This document shows positions 18,301 through 25,943 of a DNA stretch of 59,251 nt, in pieces. The stretch is from contig NZ_BAGM01000204.1 of assembly GCF_000308855.1 (NCBI RefSeq), positions 1 through 59,251 of the forward strand, read 5' to 3'. The notes beneath the pieces are model-generated. The model did not search any database and was not told the DNA's origin. It worked only from the letters and a program-made list of their open reading frames with translations. Origin of the DNA: Nocardia veterana NBRC 100344 (GTDB lineage: Bacteria > Actinomycetota > Actinomycetes > Mycobacteriales > Mycobacteriaceae). Positions within the stretch are counted from its first letter, which is position 1. Each line of letters starts with the position of its first letter. A program made the position numbers and the translations under genes.

Positions 18301-19398
18301 CCGCCGATCGTCGGCAACGGTGAATTTGAGCGCGCGTGGCATCGACTGCTCGCCGACGCCGATCCGTAACCAGGTGCAGCCGTCGATTCCGGCGATCTCC
18401 CGCTCGTTGCCCGACGCGGACGAATCGACCAGTAGCAGATAGTGTGTGCGGTCCATCGTCGGCTGACTGTTGGCCGAGAACGGTCCGCGATTCAACTTCG
18501 ACAGTACTTTCGAGCGCAGCTCGCCGACGGTGCGATACACCATGCGCGCGGACCCGATGGCGTCGGTCTCGTCGGGGTGCTGGGTGTGCGGCAGCCATTT
18601 CAGCCAGCTCCATTCGGGAGCGTCCGGGTCGCCGATCACGGCCGCGACCGCAACCTGGTCGGGCCCGTGCAGCACGACGATTTCGGCCAGCATGGCTCGC
18701 ATCAAACCGGCCATGGCCGCCGGGTCGCCGTCGAAACCCACCTGCGGCGCCGACAGCAGGTTGATCGCCACCGGCATTCCGCCCACGGTCGAATACGCCT
18801 TGGCGAAACGGGTCACCTCGACCACGCCCACCGGATCCAGATCGGAGGTCGGAGCCGCTTCCGGAACGATGACCCGAACCTGATTCGCGATGCGCCCCAA
18901 TCCCACTCGCACCCGGAGGAACTGTGGGCTCGATACCTGGATCTCCCACATCCGCTTGCCGCCGATCAAACGCGACAGCTCCTCCGGCCCCGGATGCGTG
19001 TAGCGCAGGAATTCGTGGAGTTCGACCTCCGCCGCGTGGACGGACTTGCGGTGATCCGCGATCGAACGCAGGTAGTCCTTGCGTTCCTCGTTCAGGCTCG
19101 CCGCGCCGCCACCGCTGTTGCCGCTCAGCGAACCGCCCACCATGCCGAACATCGACACGAGCATCATCATGGGGAAGAACAGCATGGTGGGCGACATGCT
19201 TCCGCCGTTGCGGAACATCATCACCATCATGCCGCCCATACCGGCCACCATGACGACCGGCATGATCATCCGAAGTCGCGACGGCGGAACCGGTTTCGGA
19301 AGTTCCGTCGGTGGTTGTAAGCGCAGTTCGGTGACCGCCGGAGCCTTGGGGCCCCGGACCATGCGTGCCGGGCGGACGAATCGACGGGTACTGGTCAC
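15385..19398 (-). CDS. eccC: Type VII secretion ATPase EccC, unsplit, three FtsK/SpoIIIE domains
   Basis: 1,337 residues. It is the motor of ESX secretion. The N-terminal membrane part is Met-rich (two helices at about 40-95), a stalk/DUF domain follows, then three P-loop domains: Walker A GATGSGKS near residue 480, GGPQSGKS near 833 and GSSGCGKS near 1136. The first domain keeps an LIILDEF Walker B; the second and third have DGWD and DDYH, as in known EccC proteins where these domains bind substrate. The three domains are fused in one chain, unlike ESX-1 EccCa/Cb. GTG 19398 follows GGAGG by 6 nt and overlaps the eccB stop by 4 bp (GTGA). Confidence 0.95.
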   Translation of the reverse strand: MTSTRRFVRPARMVRGPKAPAVTELRLQPPTELPKPVPPSRLRMIMPVVMVAGMGGMMVMMFRNGGSMSPTMLFFPMMMLVSMFGMVGGSLSGNSGGGAASLNEERKDYLRSIADHRKSVHAAEVELHEFLRYTHPGPEELSRLIGGKRMWEIQVSSPQFLRVRVGLGRIANQVRVIVPEAAPTSDLDPVGVVEVTRFAKAYSTVGGMPVAINLLSAPQVGFDGDPAAMAGLMRAMLAEIVVLHGPDQVAVAAVIGDPDAPEWSWLKWLPHTQHPDETDAIGSARMVYRTVGELRSKVLSKLNRGPFSANSQPTMDRTHYLLLVDSSASGNEREIAGIDGCTWLRIGVGEQSMPRALKFTVADDRRLFEVTSRGERPVGVADTLSVPAATAMARAISSYRLSTVVEAVTAEQSSTGTSWEEMVGIPDPGAIRIEQQWPRRRDADRGRLNIPFGHDPTGQVVYLDIKESAEEGMGPHGMCIGATGSGKSEFLRTLVLSAVATHSPDVLNLLLVDFKGGATFLGFDRLHHVTAVVTNMEEEADLVTRMEDVISGEMARRQRILRDAGNFASVADYERAREQGAQLAPLPTLLIILDEFAELLEQHPNFSKLFVAIGRLGRSLRIHLLLASQKVPANRMGELEAHLSYRVALRTNQTSDSRDAIGTADAYHLPKKPGAGYLRVGAGDLQRFQAAYVGAPYVPPAQASAVGAQRARRPGGGYRPPQQFTAAFIGSARKEPVRVAPEPVVVDPNGDGEPVTLMETVLAQFAGHGQRAHAMWLPPLGVPPTLDALVPAVTPGALQLPIAIVDRPRQQRQDVWTVDLSASGGHMAVVGGPQSGKSTALQTLILSAALTHTPEQVQFYCLDFSGGLSGVRGIPHVGSVAAARDVDRIRRTFALFTNLVAARQTLFADLGIDSVREFRRRRADPVESAELTARGDEFGDVFLVIDGWDIGFAVNGPYYDEYSGVVESIALQGLNFGVHLVVSSSRWAAIRPAVKDLLQTRLEMRLGDLTDTVFHANRQVVAAIPPDRPGRCISNDGLHMLTSLPRIDGVRDPQSAGAGLAQAAEQLTRNYAGRQAPPVKLLPDRIGVDAVHANIPTPTTLAERLVLPFGVRESDLSVAAVDFGVSTHMVVLGSSGCGKSTVIAAFLDSIRRQFTRDQARVLLVDYRRQHMEAIPQDQLIGYLTSERDLVEGLPPFAAKMRERRPPDGVTPQQLKERSWWSGPEIFVVVDDYHMVAPRGSMNPLDPLRDLIVDGRDTGLHLIAARSIAQADMALYDNILGQIKNLNCSGYIMDGTKMDGVLIGDVKATKQPRGRGILVEPLHSRRDLVQTAMVSEEQ

Positions 19399-20954
19399 GG
19401 ACCACCTCCGGCTTTCTCCGGCAGGCCGACGGCGGCCCGATCCGGTGCGATGCCGTCGTGCACCACGCGGGCATCCTGGACCGACAACATCGGGCCGACC
19501 GCGAACAGCGAGATGATGTTCCACGGAGCGACGACCGGACTACTCAAGCCCAGCGCCTTGGCATTCGGATTCGTCTTCTCCCCCGGTGCGGAGCCGATGC
19601 CGTATCGCACCCCACTGTCGGAGATCCAATACAGCGATTCCCGCAGTGGCGAACCCGGATCGTCACCGGTGATCTGCACGAAGCGTCCGGTGTTGCGGGG
19701 CATGTACACCGCATCCGCGGTGGCGCCGTGCGAACTCGGCGCTGTCACCAGCGGCACCACCTGGGCCTGCTGCTCGGCCGGCAACGGCAATTGCCGGCCG
19801 ACCAGCATGTGGGTAACCGCGTTGGCGTCGGCCTGCCCCTTCGACCACTGATAACAGGTCACCCCGGCCTTTTCCGGATCGACCAGCCGCAGCGGACGGG
19901 TCGGGTACGACGCCGTCCCGGGCCAGTCCCCGGGCCGCAGATTCTGCGCGACCGCGTCCGGACCGACCGTCATACTCGCCACCGTGCCGCGCGAGTCCGC
20001 GTTGCGGATGATCGCGGCGACCACGGGGCTCACCTGCACCAGACCGTTCTGGGACACCAGATAGTAGGAGGCGCCGCGCCCTGGGTTGGACACCGTCACC
20101 ACGGAACCGACCGGAGCCGAGATGCCCCCGGACAGCGCGGATGTCATTCCGGCGCCGGGAACTTCGGGAACCTGCAGGGGTGGCACTTCGGGGATCGCGT
20201 CGATCAGCCCTTTCGAGGCCGGCACGGTCGGCGCGGTGGCATCGAGTCCCAGGGCCAGCATGACCGCCGAGTCCGTCATGTTTATCGACGCCCGCACCAC
20301 CCGGCGATCTCGGTCGGCATACACGAGCCAGGTGTGTCCGTCCTGGCGCAGCAGTCGTGCCTCGTCGTCGGCGAGATCACGAATCGAGTCGCCGTCGGTG
20401 GTCAGCGGCCCGCCGATGACCGTGGTTTCCGCACCGTTGGCCGCGATCGGCAGGCCGGTGGCCGGGCTCACCGGTGCCGCAGCCCCGATGCGGGCGGTAT
20501 CGCAGACCGTCCAGGACGAGTCACGCTCACCGCTGTCGGCAATGACGCCGGGGGCGCCGGGGATACCGACCCACGGACCGCGCGGATATCGGGCGAGTTC
20601 GTCGCGCGAAACCTGCACCGGGTTCTTCGCCGATCCGGTGATCAACCGAGCCGACGTGAGATTCAGTGCCGGATACAGGCGCTCGCCCAGCCGGACGAAG
20701 AGGGCGCCGGAATCCTTGTCGGCGATGATGTCGGATTGACCGACCTGTTTGGCCGGTTTGAAGAATGCCATCACCGCCGCACCGGCGACCAGTACGCAGG
20801 CGAGTGCGATGCCGATCGAGAGCGCCGTGGAGCGCCCGCGTTGAGGGTCGTCGATCATCGACGCGTCGCGGCGAACGAGCGCATGCTCGATGCGCCGCAG
20901 CAGAAACCGCCATCCCGAGATCTGGTGTTTGGTCACCACCCGGAAGCGCGCCAT
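19395..20954 (-). CDS. eccB: Type VII secretion protein EccB
   Basis: 519 residues. The conserved N-terminus TKHQISGWRFLLRRIEHALV is cytoplasmic, one transmembrane helix spans about 43-65, and a large extracytoplasmic domain with four-fold repeat character follows, containing two Cys residues (about 155 and 364) likely to form a disulfide. EccB assembles with EccC, D and E; its periplasmic domains dimerise in known structures. The gene starts 3 nt after the eccA stop. Confidence 0.95.
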   Translation of the reverse strand: MARFRVVTKHQISGWRFLLRRIEHALVRRDASMIDDPQRGRSTALSIGIALACVLVAGAAVMAFFKPAKQVGQSDIIADKDSGALFVRLGERLYPALNLTSARLITGSAKNPVQVSRDELARYPRGPWVGIPGAPGVIADSGERDSSWTVCDTARIGAAAPVSPATGLPIAANGAETTVIGGPLTTDGDSIRDLADDEARLLRQDGHTWLVYADRDRRVVRASINMTDSAVMLALGLDATAPTVPASKGLIDAIPEVPPLQVPEVPGAGMTSALSGGISAPVGSVVTVSNPGRGASYYLVSQNGLVQVSPVVAAIIRNADSRGTVASMTVGPDAVAQNLRPGDWPGTASYPTRPLRLVDPEKAGVTCYQWSKGQADANAVTHMLVGRQLPLPAEQQAQVVPLVTAPSSHGATADAVYMPRNTGRFVQITGDDPGSPLRESLYWISDSGVRYGIGSAPGEKTNPNAKALGLSSPVVAPWNIISLFAVGPMLSVQDARVVHDGIAPDRAAVGLPEKAGGGP

Positions 20955-20957
20955 GGA

Positions 20958-22712
20958 TCAGCTGGTCGGTGCCAATCCCGCCAGCGCGGCGGTGATGTCG
21001 AAGGCATCGACGGTCATCAGTTCCTCATCGGTCATATTCGCGATATCGGCGTTTTCACGGGTGAACCGGTAGTCCCGCTCGGCCTCGGCCGCCTCGACCA
21101 CATTGCGGATGAAGCGGCCGTTACCGGCCAAGTCGATCAGCCGCCGGCCGTTACGAGTCTGCTGGGAAAGTTCGACACAGCGTTCCCGCAGAATTTCGCG
21201 GGCCTGCTCGGAGAGAATCGAATCCTTCTTCCGCGCAATGTGATCCGCGATCTGGACGAGTTCGTCGGCATCGTAGCTCGCGAATCGGATCCGCTTGGTG
21301 AACCGGGAGGCCAAACCGTCGTTGGAGGCCAGGAATCGATCGATCTGATCCTCGTATCCCGCGATCACCACGACCAGCTTGTCGCGATCGTTCTCCATCC
21401 GGGCCAGCAGCGTGTCGACGGCTTCCTTGCCGAAGGCGTCGCCGCCGGACAGCCCCTCCTGGATCAGGGTGTAGGCCTCGTCGATGAACAACACGCCACC
21501 GAGCGCGGAGTCGATGAGCGCGTTGGTCTTCGGCGCGGTGTGGCCGAGGTGTGTCCCGACCATATCGTTGCGGGAGACCTCGATGACCTCCGCATTTTCC
21601 ACCACGCCCAGTCCCGCGAAGATCTTCGCGATGACGCGGGCGATGGTCGTCTTACCGGTGCCGGGCGGACCGGAGAAGATCAGATGCTGGGTCTTGGACT
21701 CCACCGCGAGACCACGTTTCGCACGCACCTGATCCATCAGGACCCCGGACTTCAGGCGGTCCACCTGTTCCTTGACCGAATCCATGCCGATCTGCGCCTG
21801 CAGCAACTCCGATGCCTCGCGGAGCAGGTTCTCGCGCTCGGCGCGGGCAGCGGTGGCAGCCACTTCGGCCGGATCGTCACCGGTCGAGGGGTCCCAGATG
21901 TCGGTGCGCGAGGCGATGACGGCGTCGGTCACCACGTCGAATCGGTAGCTCTTGTCCTTGACCGCACGCTGCCATTGCGGCCGCTCGGACCACAGCGCCG
22001 ACCCCTGCAGACCGGCCAGCACCTTTTCGGCGCTGTCGTGATCACCGTTGTGCCGCAGCAGCATTCCGAGCAGAAAGTGCGCATCGGCCCAGATGTAGGA
22101 CAGATTGCCCGAGGAACTGTCCTCGACGATGCGCTGTGCCCGTGGCAGCGCTTCCCCGATACGTCCCATCCGGGCCATCGCCTCGGTAGCCATCAACTCG
22201 GCGGCGATGTCGAGCAGGCCGTCGTCGAGGGTGGGTTTCGCGGTCCGCGCACGAATCACGTCGGGCCAGCGCTCCGTGCGGTAGTACAACGACATGCGAA
22301 CGAATTCCGCGACGTCGTCACTCGGCACCTGATCGAGGATGTTGGCGGCTTCCTGCCATTCGCCGCCCTGGGCATACGAGCAGGCCTGCGCGATCGCGAT
22401 CTGATCGCGGTCGGCCATCGCCACCCGCAAGCCGTACATACCCAGCTCGACCTGGCACCACAGCGCACGCTCGACGAGGCCCGCGCGCTGCTGGTCGCGG
22501 TACAGGTTGTGAACCGACCGATAGGCACCGTAGATCACCTCGGAGGTGACTTCGCCTGCCATTGCCCGGCCCAGCCAGGCATCACACATATCCGGATCGA
22601 CATCGGTCGCAGCCCGGAAGGCCGCCAACGCCGTATCCTCGTTGCGAGCACCGCCCGCAACCAATCCCAAAGCTTGAACACCCGTGTAGAACGCGTCCTC
22701 GGCCGCTGACAC
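20958..22712 (-). CDS. eccA: ESX AAA+ ATPase EccA
   Basis: 584 residues. TPR-like N-terminal half (1-260), CbbX-type AAA+ domain (about 290-580) with Walker A GPPGTGKTT near 349 and Walker B GGVLFIDEAYTL near 410. EccA is cytosolic and is thought to dissociate EspG from PE-PPE cargo. GTG 22712 is chosen because AAGGA is 7 nt upstream and the protein then has the family length; an open frame continuing to 22877 lacks a ribosome-binding site. The first gene of the eccA-eccB-eccC unit, it carries palindrome B and two motif-2 sites upstream. Confidence 0.95.
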   Translation of the reverse strand: MSAAEDAFYTGVQALGLVAGGARNEDTALAAFRAATDVDPDMCDAWLGRAMAGEVTSEVIYGAYRSVHNLYRDQQRAGLVERALWCQVELGMYGLRVAMADRDQIAIAQACSYAQGGEWQEAANILDQVPSDDVAEFVRMSLYYRTERWPDVIRARTAKPTLDDGLLDIAAELMATEAMARMGRIGEALPRAQRIVEDSSSGNLSYIWADAHFLLGMLLRHNGDHDSAEKVLAGLQGSALWSERPQWQRAVKDKSYRFDVVTDAVIASRTDIWDPSTGDDPAEVAATAARAERENLLREASELLQAQIGMDSVKEQVDRLKSGVLMDQVRAKRGLAVESKTQHLIFSGPPGTGKTTIARVIAKIFAGLGVVENAEVIEVSRNDMVGTHLGHTAPKTNALIDSALGGVLFIDEAYTLIQEGLSGGDAFGKEAVDTLLARMENDRDKLVVVIAGYEDQIDRFLASNDGLASRFTKRIRFASYDADELVQIADHIARKKDSILSEQAREILRERCVELSQQTRNGRRLIDLAGNGRFIRNVVEAAEAERDYRFTRENADIANMTDEELMTVDAFDITAALAGLAPTS

Positions 22713-22745
22713 CTGGACATCCTTCCGCCGCACTCGCCTGATCGA

Positions 22746-22751
22746 ACGATA
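22746..22751 (-). promoter_or_regulatory. -10-like TATCGT for eccA
   Basis: It lies 31 nt downstream of palindrome B and about 34 nt before GTG 22712, giving a short leader that includes the AAGGA ribosome-binding site. No clear -35 is present, as expected for an activator-dependent promoter (inference). Confidence 0.4.
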
Positions 22752-22782
22752 GACATCCGAGCCACCAGCCGTGGGAGCGCCA

Positions 22783-22798
22783 TTCCCACCACTGGGAA
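22783..22798. promoter_or_regulatory. ESX palindrome copy B (TTCCCA-CCAC-TGGGAA)
   Basis: Perfect arms, 71 bp upstream of the eccA start codon. It differs from copy A only in two spacer bases. Confidence 0.75.
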
Positions 22799-22872
22799 TA
22801 TACCCGAACCATCCCGGTCGGCCGAATCCGCCTGTGTGACACCGATTCCACCGATCCGACAGGCGAAATATT

Positions 22873-22893
22873 GCCACTGTTCAACGGTCCGTC
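22873..22893 (+). promoter_or_regulatory. Motif-2 site upstream of eccA (CCACT-GTTC-AACGG)
   Basis: The right half matches AACGGTCC-style copies; the left arm has two mismatches to CCGTT. The ACGG cores of this site and the next are exactly 30 bp apart, so both lie on a similar face of the helix. Confidence 0.45.
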
Positions 22894-22900
22894 ATTGACT

Positions 22901-22923
22901 GTGCCGTTATTTGACGGTAAATT
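22901..22923 (+). promoter_or_regulatory. Motif-2 site upstream of eccA (CCGTT-ATTT-GACGG)
   Basis: A near-perfect copy, with outer GTG on the left and TAAATT on the right. It is about 190 bp from the eccA start, upstream of palindrome B. Confidence 0.55.
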
Positions 22924-23026
22924 AGAAGTGGGTCGGCAGTCCTCATCCTGCGGACCCGCTCGGGGCGGCGTCCACGCCACCGCAACCCGGTCCTCGGTCG
23001 CCGTGTCATGCAGCCTGCGGTCTGCT

Positions 23027-23056
23027 CGGGCCGACATCGGCACAGATGTCGGCCCG
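23027..23056 (-). terminator. 11-bp perfect hairpin downstream of the CpnT-like gene
   Basis: CGGGCCGACAT pairs perfectly with ATGTCGGCCCG around an 8-nt loop, beginning 24 nt after the stop at 23081. It has no U-run, which is common for actinobacterial terminators. It would insulate the eccA control region. Confidence 0.7.
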
Positions 23057-23080
23057 CCCCGGAGCCCCGGCCGTGGTCTC

Positions 23081-24754
23081 TCACCGCCGTTGGTCCGCCG
23101 GCTCTGTCGCAACCTCCGCAGTTACCCGTGATGCCGCAACGTCATCGACCGGCTCGCGCGGCCGCCGCGCGGATTCCGGTGCGAACACCTTCGGCGGCGC
23201 CGCGGCATCGGCGACGGTGGCCGGATCCTTCGACCACGGGGTGGCCGTCACCTCGGACGCTTCCACCTGCGCGACGTCGACGCGCCGCCGCTTCCGAGCC
23301 CATGGCGTTCCCGCCGCACGAGTATCCCGGCGGCTGCGGGTCTTTCGAGGATTCGACCGCACTTTGCCGGTGGGGACGCCCGCCGGCCCCGTCGGCGACG
23401 CGCGGGTGGTGGCCGACCGGAGTGGCGCCGAGGCGGGATCACCGCTCGCGGCGGCGGCCGGGTTCTCGCCGCTCGCCGACGCGCCCGCAACGGCACCGAC
23501 AGCGTGTCCCGCGCCCGGAGGTGATGCGGCCCCCGGTGGTGTGGAAATGGACTCGGCCACCACAGAATCTATGGGTTTCCCAGGCGACTCGGCAGTCACA
23601 GGTACGTCGGTTCCCGCCTGCACAGCGGGACGTTCGGCAGCCGGCGAGACGCCTGCGCCGGGGACCGACGAATGCGCCGCTGCACCCGACACCACCGGAG
23701 CAGACCAGGGACTCGACTGCCCCGGCGAGGTCGTGCCCCCCGCTGCACTGGCCGGCGCACCACCGCTCGCCACAGCGGGCTGAGACGGCCGGGCAGCGCG
23801 TAGCCCCGAATCAGCGCCCACGCCATGGTTTTCGAGGGGATCCACCGGCAGCGACCGGCCGCCGATTCGCCCTGCCGACATTCCCACCGGTTCAGCTGCC
23901 GGATCGGGACCCTCGGCCGGCACATTTCCGGTCGGCGGTGGTCCACCCGGTGCGGCCGCAATCGGCAATCGAGCGGCCGGGGGTGGCAGCGCCGGTGCCT
24001 CCGGCATCGGCGGCGGCACCATCGGGCCCGCCGTGGTGAAGGTCAATTTGCCGGCCGCGTCGGCGAAGTTCGCGGCGTGCCGCAGGATGTCGTCGGCAAG
24101 ATCGTCGAGGACGCCCGCATAACGAGTCACCTCGTCCGGTTCGATACGCAGAGTCTCGTGCGGATCGGCCTCGGGAACGCCGAGCAGGTCGCGGGTGGCA
24201 TCGAACAGTGTGCCGTGCACGAAGGAATCGATGGTGTGTTCGAGCGGCTCGATCGCCTTCCCGATCACCTCGGACAGAATGTATCCCAGCAGCACCTGTT
24301 CCATGACGCTGCACAACTTGCGCGCCGCGGCACGTAGCGCCTCGGCCAGCGCGAAGGACAGACCACCGGTCGCGATCGACGTCGACAAGGCCGTTCCGTA
24401 GCTGACGGCCATCGCGCTCAGTTCGGCGAAAACCGCGATCTTCATCGCGCGGATGACTTCCGCGGTGAGGTCCAGAGCCGTGGCGACCGCCCGGCAACCA
24501 CGGTCGAGCGCCACCATATGGGTGTTGCTCATACCCGCCCAGACTCGAAGCAGCTGCGAGTAGGAGTAACCGGAATAGACCGCGCCCATCTCTTTGATCG
24601 TGGTGCCCGCCGTCTCGTGGGTTTCGCGGACGTTGTCGGCGAATTCCCGGACCCGGTCGGCCAATTCGTGCACCTGATCCTCATCGATGTCGGGGTAGGG
24701 CACACCGCAGAAGTTGAGGAACAGTGCCACCTCGTGCGGTATCTCTATCGACAC
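23081..24754 (-). CDS. Large ESX substrate-like protein with CpnT/WXG100-type N-terminal domain
   Basis: 557 residues. Residues 1-240 are helical and resemble the N-terminal domain of CpnT and related long WXG100-like proteins (opening SIEIPHEVALFLNFCGVPYP, then DEDQVHELADRVREFADNV). Residues 245-557 are Pro/Ala/Ser/Gly-rich and disordered with an Arg-rich patch (RKTRSRRDTRAAG). No C-terminal toxin domain is visible, unlike CpnT with its NAD-glycohydrolase. GTG 24754 follows GGGGGA at 6 nt. It is co-transcribed with the NlpC/P60 gene upstream and ends at the hairpin 23027-23056. I expect an exported protein; its function is unknown. Confidence 0.7.
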   Translation of the reverse strand: MSIEIPHEVALFLNFCGVPYPDIDEDQVHELADRVREFADNVRETHETAGTTIKEMGAVYSGYSYSQLLRVWAGMSNTHMVALDRGCRAVATALDLTAEVIRAMKIAVFAELSAMAVSYGTALSTSIATGGLSFALAEALRAAARKLCSVMEQVLLGYILSEVIGKAIEPLEHTIDSFVHGTLFDATRDLLGVPEADPHETLRIEPDEVTRYAGVLDDLADDILRHAANFADAAGKLTFTTAGPMVPPPMPEAPALPPPAARLPIAAAPGGPPPTGNVPAEGPDPAAEPVGMSAGRIGGRSLPVDPLENHGVGADSGLRAARPSQPAVASGGAPASAAGGTTSPGQSSPWSAPVVSGAAAHSSVPGAGVSPAAERPAVQAGTDVPVTAESPGKPIDSVVAESISTPPGAASPPGAGHAVGAVAGASASGENPAAAASGDPASAPLRSATTRASPTGPAGVPTGKVRSNPRKTRSRRDTRAAGTPWARKRRRVDVAQVEASEVTATPWSKDPATVADAAAPPKVFAPESARRPREPVDDVAASRVTAEVATEPADQRR

Positions 24755-24772
24755 GGCCGATCCCCCGCAGCC

Positions 24773-25744
24773 TCACATCACCCGGATGACGACCGACTCG
24801 GGCGACATCCGAGACCATTTGACCGTCGATCCTGTGTACGGCGCTTCGATCACCATCCCGTTTCCGGCGGCCAATTGGACGTGTTCGGGTCCCCGCGCGC
24901 TGAACGAGCTCGCCGGAAACACCAGATCACCCGGCCGCACATCGTCGACCGGTACCCGGACGCCGCTGTAGATCTGCTCATATGTGGTGCGCGGCAACAC
25001 CACTCGGCCGTCGGTCGCCTGCGCCACGGCATACTGCGTCAGTCCGGAGCAATCGAATCCACCACCGGACGGACCGCCCGCGCCGCCGCCACCCCACACA
25101 TACGGCGTGCCGAGCCAGGCGCTCGCGGCACTCACGGCCTGACCGCCGAGGGTTCCGTCCGAGGTGATCGGCCGTATCGGACGGGCGCTGCGGTGCGATG
25201 CCGCGGTGCGCGTCGTTGCGACGCGCCGGGTGCGGGTCCGGCGCCGCGGACGACGCCGGGCGGCGCTGACCCGGCCCCGCGGCGATTGGGCCACCGGCAG
25301 CGGACTGATCGCCGCCGCCTGTTTCCGGGCGGCGGCCAGATCGGAATCGACCTGCCGCGACGCATCGGTAATGGTGGCGTGCGCAGCGTCGAGGAGCGCG
25401 GGACCGCTGAATCGCAGATTGCCGACTCCCGCGATGGCCTGGGCCTGCGCTCGGAAGTTGGCGATGTGATCGGCCAATCGGCCGCGGCCGGTGACCGTTC
25501 CGTTGCCGGTGTGCGCAACGGCCTTGTGCACCACCGCATCACGATCCGCCTGCGCTTGTGCCACGGCCGACCGCATCCCCTGCAGTTCCCCGTAGTCCCT
25601 GGCGATTCGTCCCTTGTGACCGTCGAGCGCGTCGATGGCCGCCGCGACCGCCGAGGGTGTCCTCGCCGCCGGCGACCCCGCTCCGTACAGGCCGAGCAGG
25701 GACTCGAGCACGCCGTGCAGGTCGGTTGTCAGTCCCGGCGCCAT
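24773..25744 (-). CDS. NlpC/P60 peptidoglycan endopeptidase with coiled N-terminus
   Basis: 323 residues. Residues 1-155 are helical, a short Arg-rich linker follows (about 160-200), and the NlpC/P60 domain spans about 205-323. The catalytic Cys232 (GFDCSGLTQY), His288 (GPEHVQL) and Glu300 (VIEAP) are all present. No Sec signal peptide is seen; the helical N-terminus may act as an ESX substrate part (inference). Mycobacterial ESX-2 regions also carry an NlpC/P60 gene near eccB. The ATG at 25744 lies about 100 nt after a candidate promoter; no better in-frame start exists upstream. Confidence 0.85.
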   Translation of the reverse strand: MAPGLTTDLHGVLESLLGLYGAGSPAARTPSAVAAAIDALDGHKGRIARDYGELQGMRSAVAQAQADRDAVVHKAVAHTGNGTVTGRGRLADHIANFRAQAQAIAGVGNLRFSGPALLDAAHATITDASRQVDSDLAAARKQAAAISPLPVAQSPRGRVSAARRRPRRRTRTRRVATTRTAASHRSARPIRPITSDGTLGGQAVSAASAWLGTPYVWGGGGAGGPSGGGFDCSGLTQYAVAQATDGRVVLPRTTYEQIYSGVRVPVDDVRPGDLVFPASSFSARGPEHVQLAAGNGMVIEAPYTGSTVKWSRMSPESVVIRVM

Positions 25745-25849
25745 GACACCGCCCCACCCTCGCTCATCACCGACCGCCTTCTTCCGATCCGGCCCAGTCG
25801 CGACGTTCGGCGCACTGTGCAGCCGTGCGGGCCCGAGAACTGATAACCG

Positions 25850-25855
25850 ACTATG
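25850..25855 (-). promoter_or_regulatory. -10-like CATAGT for the NlpC/P60 gene
   Basis: It starts 32 nt downstream of palindrome copy E, the same distance as in copies F and G. Confidence 0.35.
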
Positions 25856-25887
25856 CGGCACGGCGCGGGATAGTTGAAACGCATATC

Positions 25888-25903
25888 TTCCCACCGGGGA
25901 GAA
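25888..25903. promoter_or_regulatory. ESX palindrome copy E (TTCCCA-CCGG-GGAGAA)
   Basis: Two mismatches to the perfect copies, both in the right arm. It lies in the 199-bp divergent region between the NlpC/P60 gene (start 25744) and the plus-strand gene (start 25944) and could serve both. Confidence 0.6.
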
Positions 25904-25943
25904 GCCGTGACAATGAGGGAGAACTGAGAGAGGCGGTGCGGGT

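Larger units (their letters stand above)
22713..23080. other. 368-bp non-coding region upstream of eccA: control sites and a terminator
   Basis: No convincing gene on either strand. From eccA outward it holds a -10-like hexamer (22746-22751), the perfect ESX palindrome (22783-22798), two motif-2 sites (22873-22893 and 22901-22923), and a strong hairpin (23027-23056) that ends the incoming transcript of the CpnT-like gene. Confidence 0.75.

Noticed and set aside
19365..22709. Very long open frame (1,114 codons) on the plus strand opposite eccB and eccA.
   Set aside because: It is antisense to two well-supported genes; His/Arg/Gly-rich translation without any domain is typical of the complementary frame in high-GC DNA.
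22871..23131. Small frames beginning PLFNG... at several places (2936 minus, 22871 plus, 56218 plus, 57870 plus).
   Set aside because: The shared peptide is simply the translation of the motif-2 DNA; the frames diverge at once after the motif and lack ribosome-binding sites.
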